A stretch of 64,000 bases of DNA from Maritalea sp051251695 (GTDB taxonomy: Bacteria > Pseudomonadota > Alphaproteobacteria > Rhizobiales > Devosiaceae). A program made the translations under genes and the position numbers. The notes beneath the pieces are model-generated. The model saw only the letters and a program-made list of their open reading frames with translations. It did not search any database and was not told the origin of the DNA. Location of the stretch: positions 1 through 64,000 of the forward strand of contig NZ_JBPOEU010000017.1 of NCBI RefSeq assembly GCF_051251695.1, in the 5' to 3' direction. This document shows positions 25,146 through 34,986 of this stretch, piece after piece (the first letter of the stretch is position 1; every line of letters starts with the position of its first letter).

Positions 25146-26195
25146 GTGAATCACCTATTTGAAGATATTTCTCTGCTGATTTTTTTGTTCCTTATAGGCT
25201 CGCTTGCAATCAAGTTTTCCTATTATTTTGGTGGCTCGGTTTGGGTCAAAGAGTTTGGGTTCGGCGAGAACACCGAACAATACCACCTACTCGGGCTAAC
25301 TAGCGCTGAGCAGGGTGAGTTTTTTAATCTTTGTATTCTTGTCTGCATGCTGTTCGTGTTACTGATTTTGACCCCGGATGCCAGCGTTTTTGGACTGCTT
25401 TCCATTCATCCACAGGTAAGCGTTGGGCTAATTGTTACACTATTTTTGGTCTCTATTTTATATGGCCGAATTGCTGTTCACTTGAAGCGTAATAGTGGCT
25501 TTGTGAAAGACATTTCGATCGACAGAGACAATATCAGAAAGCTTAGTGCCGGATATTTCCCCTATTCGATGTATTGCACTGTGATTTATTTGCTTGGCAT
25601 TACTATATTTGGGATAACCGTTTATCAGATGACGATTGATTATGACAATTTTCAATCAAATGCACTTGCGGTTGAAACAATAAAAATGTCGCTTTCACCC
25701 GTTGACGAAGACATTTCCAACACTCTGCGCGGTTTTGAGGAATTGTTCGGCCGCTCCCGAATAGTTGTAGGTTATGTTGTTGATCAGGTTAACGCTGTTC
25801 TCATGTTGCTATTGAGCGTCTATTTGGCTTATGTAGCGATTTACCGGTCGCGGTTCCGCGAGGTTTTCGCCGAAAGTGCTTTGAGCACTTTGAGAATTGC
25901 TATTTTTGTGATGCTTGGGCTATGCATTGTTTATGGGTGCTATGTGTTTTTCTCCATGTATTTAGCGTTCGTGGATAGCCTACTATTATATTACGCCCGT
26001 TTTTCGAGTTCTCTGGCGATGGCCGACTGGACTGTTGTGCGTCGTTATCACGAAATCATTGCAGATCTGAGTGGGCAAAGAGGAATATTTGGCTTTTTGC
26101 TCGCGCTCTCAACTGATCGTGGAGGGTTAATTCTGCTTGTCCCTCTTTTACAGCTAATTGGACGTCCACAACCAGCTGCTGTTGAGAGGGCATAG
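25146..26195 (+). CDS. Polytopic membrane protein of unknown function
   Basis: A 349-residue protein with about six or seven hydrophobic segments and no recognised family. Start is GTG at 25146 with AGGAAAG upstream. The long soluble stretch between roughly residues 180 and 215 (acidic, ETIKMSLSPVDEDISNTLRG) may be periplasmic. It is followed after a single base by the exo/endonuclease/phosphatase-fold gene, so the two are surely co-transcribed, possibly with ppa. Nothing suggests a transporter signature. Confidence 0.6.
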   Translation: MNHLFEDISLLIFLFLIGSLAIKFSYYFGGSVWVKEFGFGENTEQYHLLGLTSAEQGEFFNLCILVCMLFVLLILTPDASVFGLLSIHPQVSVGLIVTLFLVSILYGRIAVHLKRNSGFVKDISIDRDNIRKLSAGYFPYSMYCTVIYLLGITIFGITVYQMTIDYDNFQSNALAVETIKMSLSPVDEDISNTLRGFEELFGRSRIVVGYVVDQVNAVLMLLLSVYLAYVAIYRSRFREVFAESALSTLRIAIFVMLGLCIVYGCYVFFSMYLAFVDSLLLYYARFSSSLAMADWTVVRRYHEIIADLSGQRGIFGFLLALSTDRGGLILLVPLLQLIGRPQPAAVERA

Positions 26196-26196
26196 T

Positions 26197-27240
26197 ATGG
26201 CCAAAAAGATTTGGCGATATATAGCTTTATTGTTCTTCGTGATGATTGTTCTGGTCGTGATAATTGTTGGCGCGAATCGGCAGCCGGAGTTTTTAGGACA
26301 GTGGGTAGAACAACCCTCCACACAAATGGAAGATGCGAGAATGCTGCTTGGTGATCAACTGTCACTTTTATCTTGGAACATTGGTTATGGCGCGTTGGGC
26401 GAAGGTGCGGACTTTATCGCGGATGGAGGCACCAAACTGATTTCGAGTGAAAAATCAGTAGTGTTGGGAAATAATAAAGCAGTTGCCGCACTGTTGGCCC
26501 AGCAAGAATTTGATATATACTTGCTGCAAGAGGTTTCTGATGGGTCAATTCTGAATCATTGGGTTGATCAATTTACGTTCATTCAGGATGCCTTGCACAA
26601 CTATGCGCAGCATTTTCGCAAAGATGTGTCTACTCGATTTTTGCCTTGGCCACTGCGAATTAATCATGGCACTATTTTTGCTAGTCGAACTGAAGCGCAA
26701 GAAATCGAAATTGTGCCATTGCCTTTGGAACCCGGCCATTTGATGGGCTTTATTAAGAGGCGTTATGGTTTGCAAGTTGCACGTTTTGATCGTCGAGAGG
26801 ATGATCAGCAATGGGTCGTGGTCAACTTGCACCTTTCTGCTTTCGACAAAGGTGATGTCCGAATAAATCAAGTAAAGGCTGTTCTTAGATTTGCGCAGGA
26901 GGAATTTGCCAAGGGGCACTTTGTTGTGGTTGGCGGTGACTGGAACATGGAAATAGAGCCTTCAACCTTTCCTCATGACACGGCCGAAGAGTTTTTATTC
27001 TGGCTTAGACCATTTCCAAAAGAGCTGTTGCCTGAAAGATGGCAAATCGTCTCAGATTCCAAAGTGCCGACCGTGCGAACGTTGCATAAGCCTTATGTTG
27101 CAGGCGGAAACTATGTTGCATCGATTGATGGGTTTTTGATCTCGCCAAACGTTGAACTGTTGGACGTCGCAGCGATTGATCTAAATTTTGCAAATACTGA
27201 CCATCACCCAATTCGGATTGATGTTCGGGCGAAGCATTGA
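26197..27240 (+). CDS. Membrane-anchored endonuclease/exonuclease/phosphatase-fold protein
   Basis: A 347-residue protein with an N-terminal transmembrane segment (LLFFVMIVLVVIIVGA) and an EEP-superfamily domain: LSLLSWNIGYG (Asn metal site), YLLQEV (metal Glu), VVVNLHLSAFD, VVVGGDWNM and a final TDHHPI with the catalytic His. Members hydrolyse phosphodiester bonds in DNA, lipids or phosphoinositides. The membrane anchor and a periplasmic-looking catalytic domain suggest an envelope lipid or nucleic-acid substrate, which cannot be named. The ATG at 26197 follows a GAGAGGG site. Confidence 0.75.
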   Translation: MAKKIWRYIALLFFVMIVLVVIIVGANRQPEFLGQWVEQPSTQMEDARMLLGDQLSLLSWNIGYGALGEGADFIADGGTKLISSEKSVVLGNNKAVAALLAQQEFDIYLLQEVSDGSILNHWVDQFTFIQDALHNYAQHFRKDVSTRFLPWPLRINHGTIFASRTEAQEIEIVPLPLEPGHLMGFIKRRYGLQVARFDRREDDQQWVVVNLHLSAFDKGDVRINQVKAVLRFAQEEFAKGHFVVVGGDWNMEIEPSTFPHDTAEEFLFWLRPFPKELLPERWQIVSDSKVPTVRTLHKPYVAGGNYVASIDGFLISPNVELLDVAAIDLNFANTDHHPIRIDVRAKH

Positions 27241-27244
27241 TTGG

Positions 27245-27290
27245 GGCCGAGCAACGCGCTTGCGCGCATATACTCGGCCGTCGTAGTTTT
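27245..27290. terminator. Bidirectional terminator-like structure
   Basis: GGCCGAG (27245-27251) and CTCGGCC (27273-27279) form a stem enclosing a smaller GC-rich hairpin (around CGCGCTTGCGCG), followed on the plus strand by GTAGTTTT. It lies between the convergent EEP gene and glutamate dehydrogenase gene. Confidence 0.5.
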
Positions 27291-30200
27291 AACCGCGCAC
27301 CAAATCTGACAACAGACCTGCTGCCACAGAAAGGCGGGATACGCTTAAGGTGCTTTCCGTAATGCCCGTGACGATCTCACTTGTGCGATCAATGTCACTT
27401 CGACGCGCTTCACGCCAAGCGGCAAGACCGGTTTCAACGTCTGCGCTGTCAAAGCTTAGCACGTCCAGTGTAATGTCCCGCTGGGCGCGCATCAGGTTTG
27501 CAATAGCCCGATCAAGTGCCATCCGATCGTAGTAGTCATTGACTTCGATGGTGTCCTGTTGCTCGGTGATCCGCCCAAGTTTGAAGGTTTCCAGCACAGC
27601 AAAATAGGCTTTTGCTGCATCTTTTACCGAAATGTCTGCGCGTTCGCTGACCAGCACAATTTCTGACGCCAAAGTTAGCGCCGAAAGATGTGCAATCTGC
27701 TTTGCCAGTACCGCCGGCGCGCCATGATCAACAAACTGTTTGACCTGGTCGGAAATTGACTTGGCGATAAAGCTTGGCAAAATGTCATCCAGCATCGAGC
27801 GAACGATATTTATGCCCTTCGCATAGGTCTCTACAACACTGGAAATACCATCGTCAAAGCTGACATTTCTCAAGAACCAAGCCGTTTGACTTAACAATAA
27901 TGTGCGCAGCTCATCATAGAGTTTGAGCTGGGTTTCGCCGTTCATTTTGTTATCAAGCTCATCAATCGCAACATTCATATCCGTTAGTCCAAAACTATCT
28001 CGAGCGGCGGCGTATGCTGCGGCGACTTGGGATGGATCGGAACCAGTTGCAGCGCATATCCGGTGTACAAAATCTGGGCCGCCTCGATTGATCATGGCGT
28101 TGCACAATACCGTAGCGATAACTTCGCGCCGTAGCCGGTGATTTTTCACCGTTTCAGGATATGTATCTGTGAGTTGTTCGGGGAAGTAGCGGAATAGCTC
28201 TTTACCCAAATAAGGGTCGTCCGGCACCTCACTGTCCAGCAATTGGCTATAAAGGGTGTTTTTCGCATAGGCCAAAATCACCGCCAATTCAGGACGATAA
28301 AGCCCTGCACCTTGGTTCTCTCTCTCCATGAGATCGATGTGCTTTGGTAGATATTCAACCTTTCGGTTCAAATGCCCTTCAGCCTCAAGTGTTTTCATGA
28401 AATCAGCATGATAGGGCAGGTCATCCAATTGTCGCCGTTCAGCAAGTGACAATGCAAGGGTCTGCAAATAGTTGTTGCGTAAGCATAATTCTGCAACTTC
28501 ATCGGTCATTCCCGCGAGGAATGAATTGCGTTTTTCCATCGACATTTCGTCGTCGCGGACCAATGTGCCCAAAGCAATTTTGATGTTGACCTCCAAGTCA
28601 GAGGAATTAACCCCTGCTGAATTGTCAATTGCATCGGTGTTTATACGGCCACCGGATTTTGCAAATTCAACGCGACCCAGTTGGGTGATGCCAAGGTTTG
28701 CGCCTTCGCCAATTGCCTTTGCGCCAACTTCAGCGCCCGTGATCCTAAGCGCATCATTGGCCCGATCGCCTGCATCCGCATCCGTTTCAGTGCTGGCACG
28801 CACATAGGTGCCGATACCGCCGAACCACAATAGATCAGCCTTGGCAACAAGAATGGCCCGCATCAATTCGTTCGGGGTCATCTCGTCTTTTTCTAAGCCC
28901 AGAGCCGCAACGGCCTCTGGTGTGAGCTGAATTGATTTGGAGGAACGCGGATAAATTGCACCACCTTTGGAAAGCTTGGTTTGATCGTAATCTTGCCAGC
29001 TTGAACGCCCTAAATCAAAAATGCGTTTGCGCTCTTCCCAAGTTGATTGGGGGTCTGGGTCTGGATCAATAAAGATATCACGGTGGTCAAAAGCGGCGAT
29101 CAATTTTGTTGCTTTTGATAGCAACATGCCATTGCCAAAAACGTCCCCGGACATATCGCCCACACCAACCGCTGTAAACGGGGTTGTTTGAATATCGATA
29201 TCCAATTCGCGGAAATGGCGTTTTACCGCTTCCCAACCGCCACGGGCGGTGATGCCCATTTTTTTATGGTCATAGCCGACAGAACCACCGGACGCAAAGG
29301 CGTCAGATAGCCAGAAATTACGGTCGTCAGAAATGGCGTTTGCGGTGTCTGAGAAAGTGGCAGTACCTTTATCAGCAGCCACCACCAAATAGGGATCGTC
29401 TCCATCAAGGCGGTTCACTGATTTGGGCGGAATAATCTCGTCGCCATCAAGATTATCGGTAATGTCCAACAGTGAGCCGATGAATATTTTATAGGCTTCG
29501 GTGCCTTCGGCGATATATTGCTCTCGTGTTGGATTAGCTGGGATGTGTTTTGGCACAAACCCACCTTTGGCCCCAACGGGAACAATCACCGCGTTTTTCA
29601 CCATTTGGGCTTTAACAAGGCCCAAAACTTCAGTGCGGAAATCTTCATGCCGGTCAGACCAGCGTAAACCACCACGAGCGATCATGCCGCCACGCAAGTG
29701 AACGCCTTCGACCCGAGGGCTGTAAACGTGAATTTCGCGGAATGGCCGAGGGTCGGGCAAGCCGTCCACTTTGGCCGCATCATATTTGATGGCCAAGGCG
29801 GGGCGACGTTTGCCGTCAACGCGTTGGAAGAAGTTGGTGCGCAGACTTGAATCGACCAAATTGACAAAGCGACGCACGATTGTATCGTCATCAAGGGACG
29901 TTATCGATTGAAGCGCTGCGCTAATTGTATCGCGGGCTTTTGCCTCAATGGTCTTCTGATCACCGACAAATTCTGGCGCGTGGCGGGTGTGGAACAGGTT
30001 CACAATTGCTTCGGCCACATCGGGATGTTTGGCCAAAGTGTTCCACATATAGCGTTGGGAATAGGTGATGTTGGTTTGCTTTAGATAACGGCCAAGTGCC
30101 CGCACAATTGAGACGTCATCCCACTCCAAAGCCGCGCGCACTGTAAGCTTGTTATAGCCATCGTTTGCCGCTTCTTTGTACCAAACCGCTTTAAGTGCGC

Positions 30201-32043
30201 GTTCGATCACATGGTCGATTTGAGTGAGGTCAGCATCAATGTCCGGGATTTTAAGGGTCATGTCATGCATAACCCGCTCATCCGTATTTAGTGGTGATAC
30301 TGTGTAGGTACGTTCATTCACCACTTTAAAGCCGAAATTCTCAAGCATAGGCACACGGGCGCTAAGCGGAATGGCAGTGGATCGATGATAGAGCTTTAGG
30401 GAATACGCATCTTCTCGACGCGCATGTTTGGTCAAACGGACCGCAATTTGTTCGTCGTTCTTCAGCAGTTGGAATTGCTCGATATCTCTAAGCGCTTCTG
30501 AGTGGTCGTATTTTTCTTGATATGCGTTGGTGAACGCACCTGCATAATCAAGTACCTGACGCGGGTCATCCGCTGCGGCAAGCAATCGGTCGCCGAAGGT
30601 AAAGGTCAGATTGGTGATGTGGGTTTCAAGTTCATCTCTGCTCGGGCGAGGCGTTTTGCCGCCATTGCGGCCCAGAATGAAATGAACCGAAACCAATTCG
30701 CCCTCAGGGAAATGGGGATAATAGGCAGAAACGCGCGCGTCATATTGTTCCGCGAGATAGTCGCCCACTTGTTCGCGCAAATTGGAGTTATATTTTTCAC
30801 GCGACATGAACAAGAGGATCGACACGAAATTGTCGAAAGGATCAATGCGCGGCAAAACCCGCACGCGTGGTCGGTCGGCCAGGGCAGAAATCGTGGTCGC
30901 AAATTCAAACAGCAAGTCTTCATCGATTTGGAACAGCTCTTCGCGTGGATAATTATCCAGTGCGTTCATCAAAGCTTTGCCGGAATGCGAGTTCAGATTA
31001 TGGCCCGATTTGCGCATCACTTCCATGACTTTTCGGCGCAACAAAGGCACTTCGGTATGTGGCGTCGCCAACGACATGGATGTGAATAGTCCAAGAATAC
31101 GCAATTCACCTGCGACGGAGCCATCTTCGTTGAACTGTTTGATGCCGATATAATCCATGTGGGCACGGCGGTGGACGATCGATTTTATGTTGGCTTTTGT
31201 GACCATCAAGGGCGCTGATTTTGTTAAAAAGTCAGCATGTTGTGCGGTCATTTCCACATAGTCTGCGCCGTGGCGCAAAAAATACAGATTAGGATCAGAC
31301 AAGATACCCAAGCCACTGTCTGGGATAGGCTCTAAATGTGGCTCGCCGTTGACCTCTGAGAACTTATATTCGCGCATACCCAGGAAAGTGAAATTATGGT
31401 CAGCTAGCCAGCCCAGAAAATGCATGCTTTCTGAAAGAACGGCTTCTTCCACATTGGGTGGGTTGTTTCGATAGTTTCGAACCACATCACCTAGTTTTTC
31501 CAGCATTGGTCGCCAGCCCACAACGGAACGGCGCACCTGGGTTAAAACTGCATTGAGTTCATTTTTGATGTTCTCAAGCGCGTTTGGCTCAAGACCGGGC
31601 TCAAAATGAACGTGCAAAAGGCTTTCGGTTGTTGAGCCATCTTGTGCTTTTTCCAGCACTTCGAGTTGATCACCGTCATATTTAACGGGCAGAATGGGAT
31701 GGGCGAACAGGCGAATATCCGCACCGCAGGCGCGAATGGCAGCCAAACCCGAATCAACGATAAATGGCATATCTTCGTTGCACACATTAACGACGTGGGT
31801 GTTTGCTTTGTTGTTCAAAGCGGAAACATCAATGGTATGATGCTGTGAATGTCGCTGTGAAAAATTATCAAATGCCTCGCGGGCAATATCCATAAATTCA
31901 TCACGATTATAGTGAGTTAGGTCAGCCTCATCGATTGAGTTGACCAAATGAATTAGGAAATTTGCGAAACTTTTTTCTTGGTTACCCAGTTCGTGTGCTG
32001 TGGCAATCAATTCTGCTTTTTGTGAGGTATTAACCTGCGCCAT
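27289..32043 (-). CDS. NAD-specific glutamate dehydrogenase, large (L180) class
   Basis: A 1584-residue protein, the usual length for the about 180 kDa proteobacterial NAD-glutamate dehydrogenases, which deaminate glutamate to 2-oxoglutarate catabolically. The N-terminal half carries ACT-like regulatory regions; the catalytic part has RGGMIARGGLRWSDR, KAQMVKNAVIVPVGAKGGFV (with the substrate lysine) and a dinucleotide-binding region near VGVGDMSGDVFGNGM. The C-terminal domain is all-helical. It is convergent with the EEP gene and divergent from leuC, with about 235 bases between. Product 2-oxoglutarate feeds the sucAB/sucCD genes encoded later in the window. Confidence 0.95.
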   Translation of the reverse strand: MAQVNTSQKAELIATAHELGNQEKSFANFLIHLVNSIDEADLTHYNRDEFMDIAREAFDNFSQRHSQHHTIDVSALNNKANTHVVNVCNEDMPFIVDSGLAAIRACGADIRLFAHPILPVKYDGDQLEVLEKAQDGSTTESLLHVHFEPGLEPNALENIKNELNAVLTQVRRSVVGWRPMLEKLGDVVRNYRNNPPNVEEAVLSESMHFLGWLADHNFTFLGMREYKFSEVNGEPHLEPIPDSGLGILSDPNLYFLRHGADYVEMTAQHADFLTKSAPLMVTKANIKSIVHRRAHMDYIGIKQFNEDGSVAGELRILGLFTSMSLATPHTEVPLLRRKVMEVMRKSGHNLNSHSGKALMNALDNYPREELFQIDEDLLFEFATTISALADRPRVRVLPRIDPFDNFVSILLFMSREKYNSNLREQVGDYLAEQYDARVSAYYPHFPEGELVSVHFILGRNGGKTPRPSRDELETHITNLTFTFGDRLLAAADDPRQVLDYAGAFTNAYQEKYDHSEALRDIEQFQLLKNDEQIAVRLTKHARREDAYSLKLYHRSTAIPLSARVPMLENFGFKVVNERTYTVSPLNTDERVMHDMTLKIPDIDADLTQIDHVIERALKAVWYKEAANDGYNKLTVRAALEWDDVSIVRALGRYLKQTNITYSQRYMWNTLAKHPDVAEAIVNLFHTRHAPEFVGDQKTIEAKARDTISAALQSITSLDDDTIVRRFVNLVDSSLRTNFFQRVDGKRRPALAIKYDAAKVDGLPDPRPFREIHVYSPRVEGVHLRGGMIARGGLRWSDRHEDFRTEVLGLVKAQMVKNAVIVPVGAKGGFVPKHIPANPTREQYIAEGTEAYKIFIGSLLDITDNLDGDEIIPPKSVNRLDGDDPYLVVAADKGTATFSDTANAISDDRNFWLSDAFASGGSVGYDHKKMGITARGGWEAVKRHFRELDIDIQTTPFTAVGVGDMSGDVFGNGMLLSKATKLIAAFDHRDIFIDPDPDPQSTWEERKRIFDLGRSSWQDYDQTKLSKGGAIYPRSSKSIQLTPEAVAALGLEKDEMTPNELMRAILVAKADLLWFGGIGTYVRASTETDADAGDRANDALRITGAEVGAKAIGEGANLGITQLGRVEFAKSGGRINTDAIDNSAGVNSSDLEVNIKIALGTLVRDDEMSMEKRNSFLAGMTDEVAELCLRNNYLQTLALSLAERRQLDDLPYHADFMKTLEAEGHLNRKVEYLPKHIDLMERENQGAGLYRPELAVILAYAKNTLYSQLLDSEVPDDPYLGKELFRYFPEQLTDTYPETVKNHRLRREVIATVLCNAMINRGGPDFVHRICAATGSDPSQVAAAYAAARDSFGLTDMNVAIDELDNKMNGETQLKLYDELRTLLLSQTAWFLRNVSFDDGISSVVETYAKGINIVRSMLDDILPSFIAKSISDQVKQFVDHGAPAVLAKQIAHLSALTLASEIVLVSERADISVKDAAKAYFAVLETFKLGRITEQQDTIEVNDYYDRMALDRAIANLMRAQRDITLDVLSFDSADVETGLAAWREARRSDIDRTSEIVTGITESTLSVSRLSVAAGLLSDLVRG

Positions 32044-32110
32044 CGTGTGGCCCCTTTAGAGATGACATAAAGGGAGCCTAATCCCAGAGTGTAAATAATA
32101 GAAGTATGAA

Positions 32111-32139
32111 TTGACCCGTACATTTGGGTATTTGATAAG
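32111..32139 (+). promoter_or_regulatory. Probable leuC promoter
   Basis: TTGACC (32111-32116), a 17-base spacer, and GATAAG (32134-32139) form a good sigma-70 promoter. Transcription would start near 32146, giving a leader of about 135 bases before leuC. Confidence 0.55.
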
Positions 32140-32189
32140 ATTGTAGCAATATTCGCTCCGGTTGGTCTAAATCTGGTGGGGAACTGATC

Positions 32190-32218
32190 TTAAAACCTTA
32201 GCCTTGACCCGGTTTTAA
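32190..32218 (+). other. Inverted repeat in the leuC leader
   Basis: TTAAAACC (32190-32197) and GGTTTTAA (32211-32218) are perfect inverted copies 13 bases apart, inside the untranslated leader of leuC. It may be an operator or an RNA stem; no U-run follows and no leucine-rich leader peptide was found. Confidence 0.4.
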
Positions 32219-32279
32219 GGGCGACCTAAAACTGGCGCTTGAAAATTCCTTTTGATCTACGCCGAAAGAACCAGAGCCG

Positions 32280-33689
32280 ATGACCAGCGCACCACGTACA
32301 CTTTATGACAAGATCTGGGACGATCATTTGGTCGCCGATAATGGAGATGGCACCAGCCTTCTTTATATTGACCGTCATTTGGTGCATGAAGTCACGAGCC
32401 CTCAGGCATTTGAAGGCTTGCGGATGGCAGGCCGAAAAGTGCGCGCACCAAAACGTACATTGGCAGTTGTGGATCACAATGTGCCCACCACAGATCGTTC
32501 AAACGGCATTGATGACCCAGACAGCAAATTGCAGGTTGATACGCTTGCAATGAATGCTAAAGATTTTGATGTTGAGTATTTCGACGAGCTCGATAAGCGC
32601 CAAGGTGTTGTTCACATTGTTGGGCCTGAGCAAGGTTTTACGCTGCCGGGTATGACGATTGTGTGTGGCGATAGCCATACATCAACACATGGCGCTTTTG
32701 GCGCTTTGGCGCATGGTATTGGCACGTCAGAAGTTGAGCATGTGCTTGCCACACAAACATTGATCCAATCCAAAGCCAAAAATATGCGTGTAACCGTCAA
32801 CGGTAAGTTGCGCGATGGTGTGACGGCAAAGGATATTGTTCTGGCGATCATTGGGGAAATCGGCACGGCAGGTGGCACGGGCCATGTGATTGAATATGCT
32901 GGTGAAGCGATTGAAGCGCTGTCCATGGAAGGCCGGATGACGGTTTGTAACATGTCGATTGAAGGCGGCGCGCGCGCTGGCCTCATCGCTTCAGACGAAA
33001 AAACGTACGAATATATCGAAGGCAAACCTCGGGCACCAAAAGGCGAAGCGTTTGATATGGCGAAAGCCTATTGGCGCACGTTGAATACGGATGAGGGTGC
33101 GGTCTTTGACAAAGAGATCACATTAAACGCTGAAGATCTGACGCCGATTGTGACATGGGGTTCTTCACCAGAGGATGTTGTGGCGGTAACTGGTGTTGTG
33201 CCAAACCCAGACGATATTGAAAATGAAAACACCCGCGCGTCAAAATGGCGAGCGCTTGAATATATGGGTCTGAAACCTGGTACAAAAATCACTGATATTC
33301 CGATCGACCGTGTTTTCATTGGGTCTTGTACTAATGGCCGGATTGAAGATTTCCGGGCAGCGGCAGCGATCTTAGACGGCAAAAAAATTGCCAGCAGTGT
33401 AAGTGCGATGATCGTACCGGGTTCAGGTCTTGTTAAAGCCCAGGCGGAAGCTGAAGGTTTGGATAAGATATTTGTCGATGCGGGCTGCGAGTGGCGTGAG
33501 CCGGGTTGTTCAATGTGTCTAGCAATGAACGCAGATAAGCTTAAGCCTGAAGAGCGTTGCGCTTCAACGTCGAACCGTAACTTTGAAGGCCGTCAAGGCT
33601 TTAAGGGGCGCACTCACTTGGTGTCGCCTGCAATGGCAGCAGCTGCGGCGGTCGCTGGGCATTTTGTTGACATTCGTGATGTCCAATAG
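32280..33689 (+). CDS. leuC: 3-isopropylmalate dehydratase large subunit
   Basis: A 469-residue aconitase-family subunit that isomerises 2- to 3-isopropylmalate with LeuD. It carries the [4Fe-4S] cysteines in VFIGSCTNGRIEDFR and in EPGCSMCLAMN, the VCGDSHTSTHGAFG motif and the YDKIWDDH start typical of LeuC. Its partner gene leuD lies about 9 kb downstream, unlike the adjacent arrangement of enterics. A small secreted-protein gene follows after eight bases. Confidence 0.96.
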   Translation: MTSAPRTLYDKIWDDHLVADNGDGTSLLYIDRHLVHEVTSPQAFEGLRMAGRKVRAPKRTLAVVDHNVPTTDRSNGIDDPDSKLQVDTLAMNAKDFDVEYFDELDKRQGVVHIVGPEQGFTLPGMTIVCGDSHTSTHGAFGALAHGIGTSEVEHVLATQTLIQSKAKNMRVTVNGKLRDGVTAKDIVLAIIGEIGTAGGTGHVIEYAGEAIEALSMEGRMTVCNMSIEGGARAGLIASDEKTYEYIEGKPRAPKGEAFDMAKAYWRTLNTDEGAVFDKEITLNAEDLTPIVTWGSSPEDVVAVTGVVPNPDDIENENTRASKWRALEYMGLKPGTKITDIPIDRVFIGSCTNGRIEDFRAAAAILDGKKIASSVSAMIVPGSGLVKAQAEAEGLDKIFVDAGCEWREPGCSMCLAMNADKLKPEERCASTSNRNFEGRQGFKGRTHLVSPAMAAAAAVAGHFVDIRDVQ

Positions 33690-33697
33690 GGGATGAT

Positions 33698-34294
33698 ATG
33701 ATCAAGGCGAAAATAGCATTAGCGGCGATTTTCGTCTTATCGACGACCTCTACAATTTTGGGCCAAGAATGCGGAACGGATGGGCTTGGCCTTTCCGTTC
33801 GTGATGTCACTCGACTGGAACATATCAGTCACACCAGAATGTTAGGTTTGTCCGCGGCGTTGGTGGGTGAACAAAAATCAGAACGGGCGATGGTTTCGTC
33901 CCTATACTCGACTGGTATCGAGGTGCCCAAGCTGGTGCAGCCTGGCAATTACAAATGCCGGACGATAAAGCTGGGCGGTAATATTTCTGCCCTTGTGAGT
34001 TACTCGTTTTTCGATTGTCGAATTTCTGCAGATGGCGAGCAGCTTAAACTGGAAAAGCTCACCGGCTCTCAGCGTTTTACAGGAGAGTTGTTCGTTCAAA
34101 AAGATGGCATAGCCTATAAGGGCGCTGGCCATTATGGCTACGAGCAGCCTAACCAATATGTTGGCGATAGCGATCGTGATCAGGTTGGGTGTTTGGTGCA
34201 GTCAGTCGGTAAACCCGAAAGTCTTATTCTGGAGTTGCCCAAGCCGTTTTTCGAATCTGTTTTTGATGTGATCGAGCTGGTTCGCCGCTACTGA
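33698..34294 (+). CDS. Secreted protein of unknown function
   Basis: A 198-residue protein with a signal peptide (IALAAIFVLSTTSTILGQ, cleavage near residue 24). Four cysteines are in the mature part (QECGTD, YKCRTI, FDCRIS, VGCLVQ), suggesting a disulfide-bonded periplasmic fold. AGGGGAT precedes the ATG. It lies eight bases after leuC, so it is likely on the leuC transcript, and overlaps the convergent hfaD end by seven bases. No family recognised; the SLYSTG and KLGGNISALVSY stretches look beta-rich. Confidence 0.6.
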   Translation: MIKAKIALAAIFVLSTTSTILGQECGTDGLGLSVRDVTRLEHISHTRMLGLSAALVGEQKSERAMVSSLYSTGIEVPKLVQPGNYKCRTIKLGGNISALVSYSFFDCRISADGEQLKLEKLTGSQRFTGELFVQKDGIAYKGAGHYGYEQPNQYVGDSDRDQVGCLVQSVGKPESLILELPKPFFESVFDVIELVRRY

Positions 34295-34986
34295 TTGAAG
34301 GCTGGCAAGTTTGTTGGGATTTGTGTCTTATTCACAAAACTCGCTTTGTTGCCGGCAATCACTGCGGTTGAGGTTGCGCTGGAAACCCCACCCGTTTGAC
34401 GCACAATACCGGTTGTTATTCCGTCATTGTTTTGGTCGAGCGAAAAGCTAGACCGAAATCCGGTTGAGGTGAGCTTTGTTTCGTTGCCTGTAATGCTCAA
34501 ATTGGACTGGTAGATTTCTGTTGAATTTGAGGTGAGCCAAACATCACCAGTTATGTCGCCAGAATTCTTTTGGTCAGCTATTCCGGTTCGCTCGTTCGCG
34601 TCGCCGGAAAGCGTGATGAGGTTGCCTGCTGCAACAGCCGTGTCTTGCAAAAATGTGCCAGTGCCAACTGTAACGGTGGACAGCGCTTTGGCCGTGCCGG
34701 ATTGGGTTTGGGTGATCTGAGCGTCGCCATTTAGCAGGTCAGCATTAATCTGATTGCCGGCGGCTAATGTCGTACCGCTGATATACGTATCCGCAAAGTT
34801 CTCAATATTGATGGTGTTTTGTGTAAGTTGCGCACCGGTTTGGGTCTGGTTCAACTTGAGTTGGCCATTGAGTTCTTGCGCAAAGGCAAGGGTATTGAAA
34901 CTGACGGCTCCCAATAGGAACACCATCAGCCCAACTGATTTTGGAATTTTGGCGATATTGAGCTGCCTAGCCGCTGAAATAGTCAT
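34288..34986 (-). CDS. hfaD: Holdfast anchoring protein HfaD homologue
   Basis: A 232-residue secreted protein: a long N-terminal segment with a hydrophobic signal core (VGLMVFLLGAVSFNTLAFAQ), then Gln/Asn/Thr-rich sequence with four imperfect repeats marked by TTLAAGNQI, TAVAAGNLI, SLSITGNETK and TAVIAGNKA. In Caulobacter HfaD is an outer-membrane protein that, with HfaA and HfaB, fixes the holdfast polysaccharide to the cell. Assignment depends on gene order hfaA-hfaB-hfaD and repeat character. The ATG at 34986 is chosen for its AGGC site and overlaps hfaB by 20 bases; 35001 and 35019 are alternatives. Confidence 0.7.
   Translation of the reverse strand: MTISAARQLNIAKIPKSVGLMVFLLGAVSFNTLAFAQELNGQLKLNQTQTGAQLTQNTINIENFADTYISGTTLAAGNQINADLLNGDAQITQTQSGTAKALSTVTVGTGTFLQDTAVAAGNLITLSGDANERTGIADQKNSGDITGDVWLTSNSTEIYQSNLSITGNETKLTSTGFRSSFSLDQNNDGITTGIVRQTGGVSSATSTAVIAGNKASFVNKTQIPTNLPAFNQ

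Noticed and set aside
30502..31089. 195-residue plus-strand frame opposite glutamate dehydrogenase
   Set aside because: It lies wholly antisense to the dehydrogenase gene, and no motif or ribosome site supports it.
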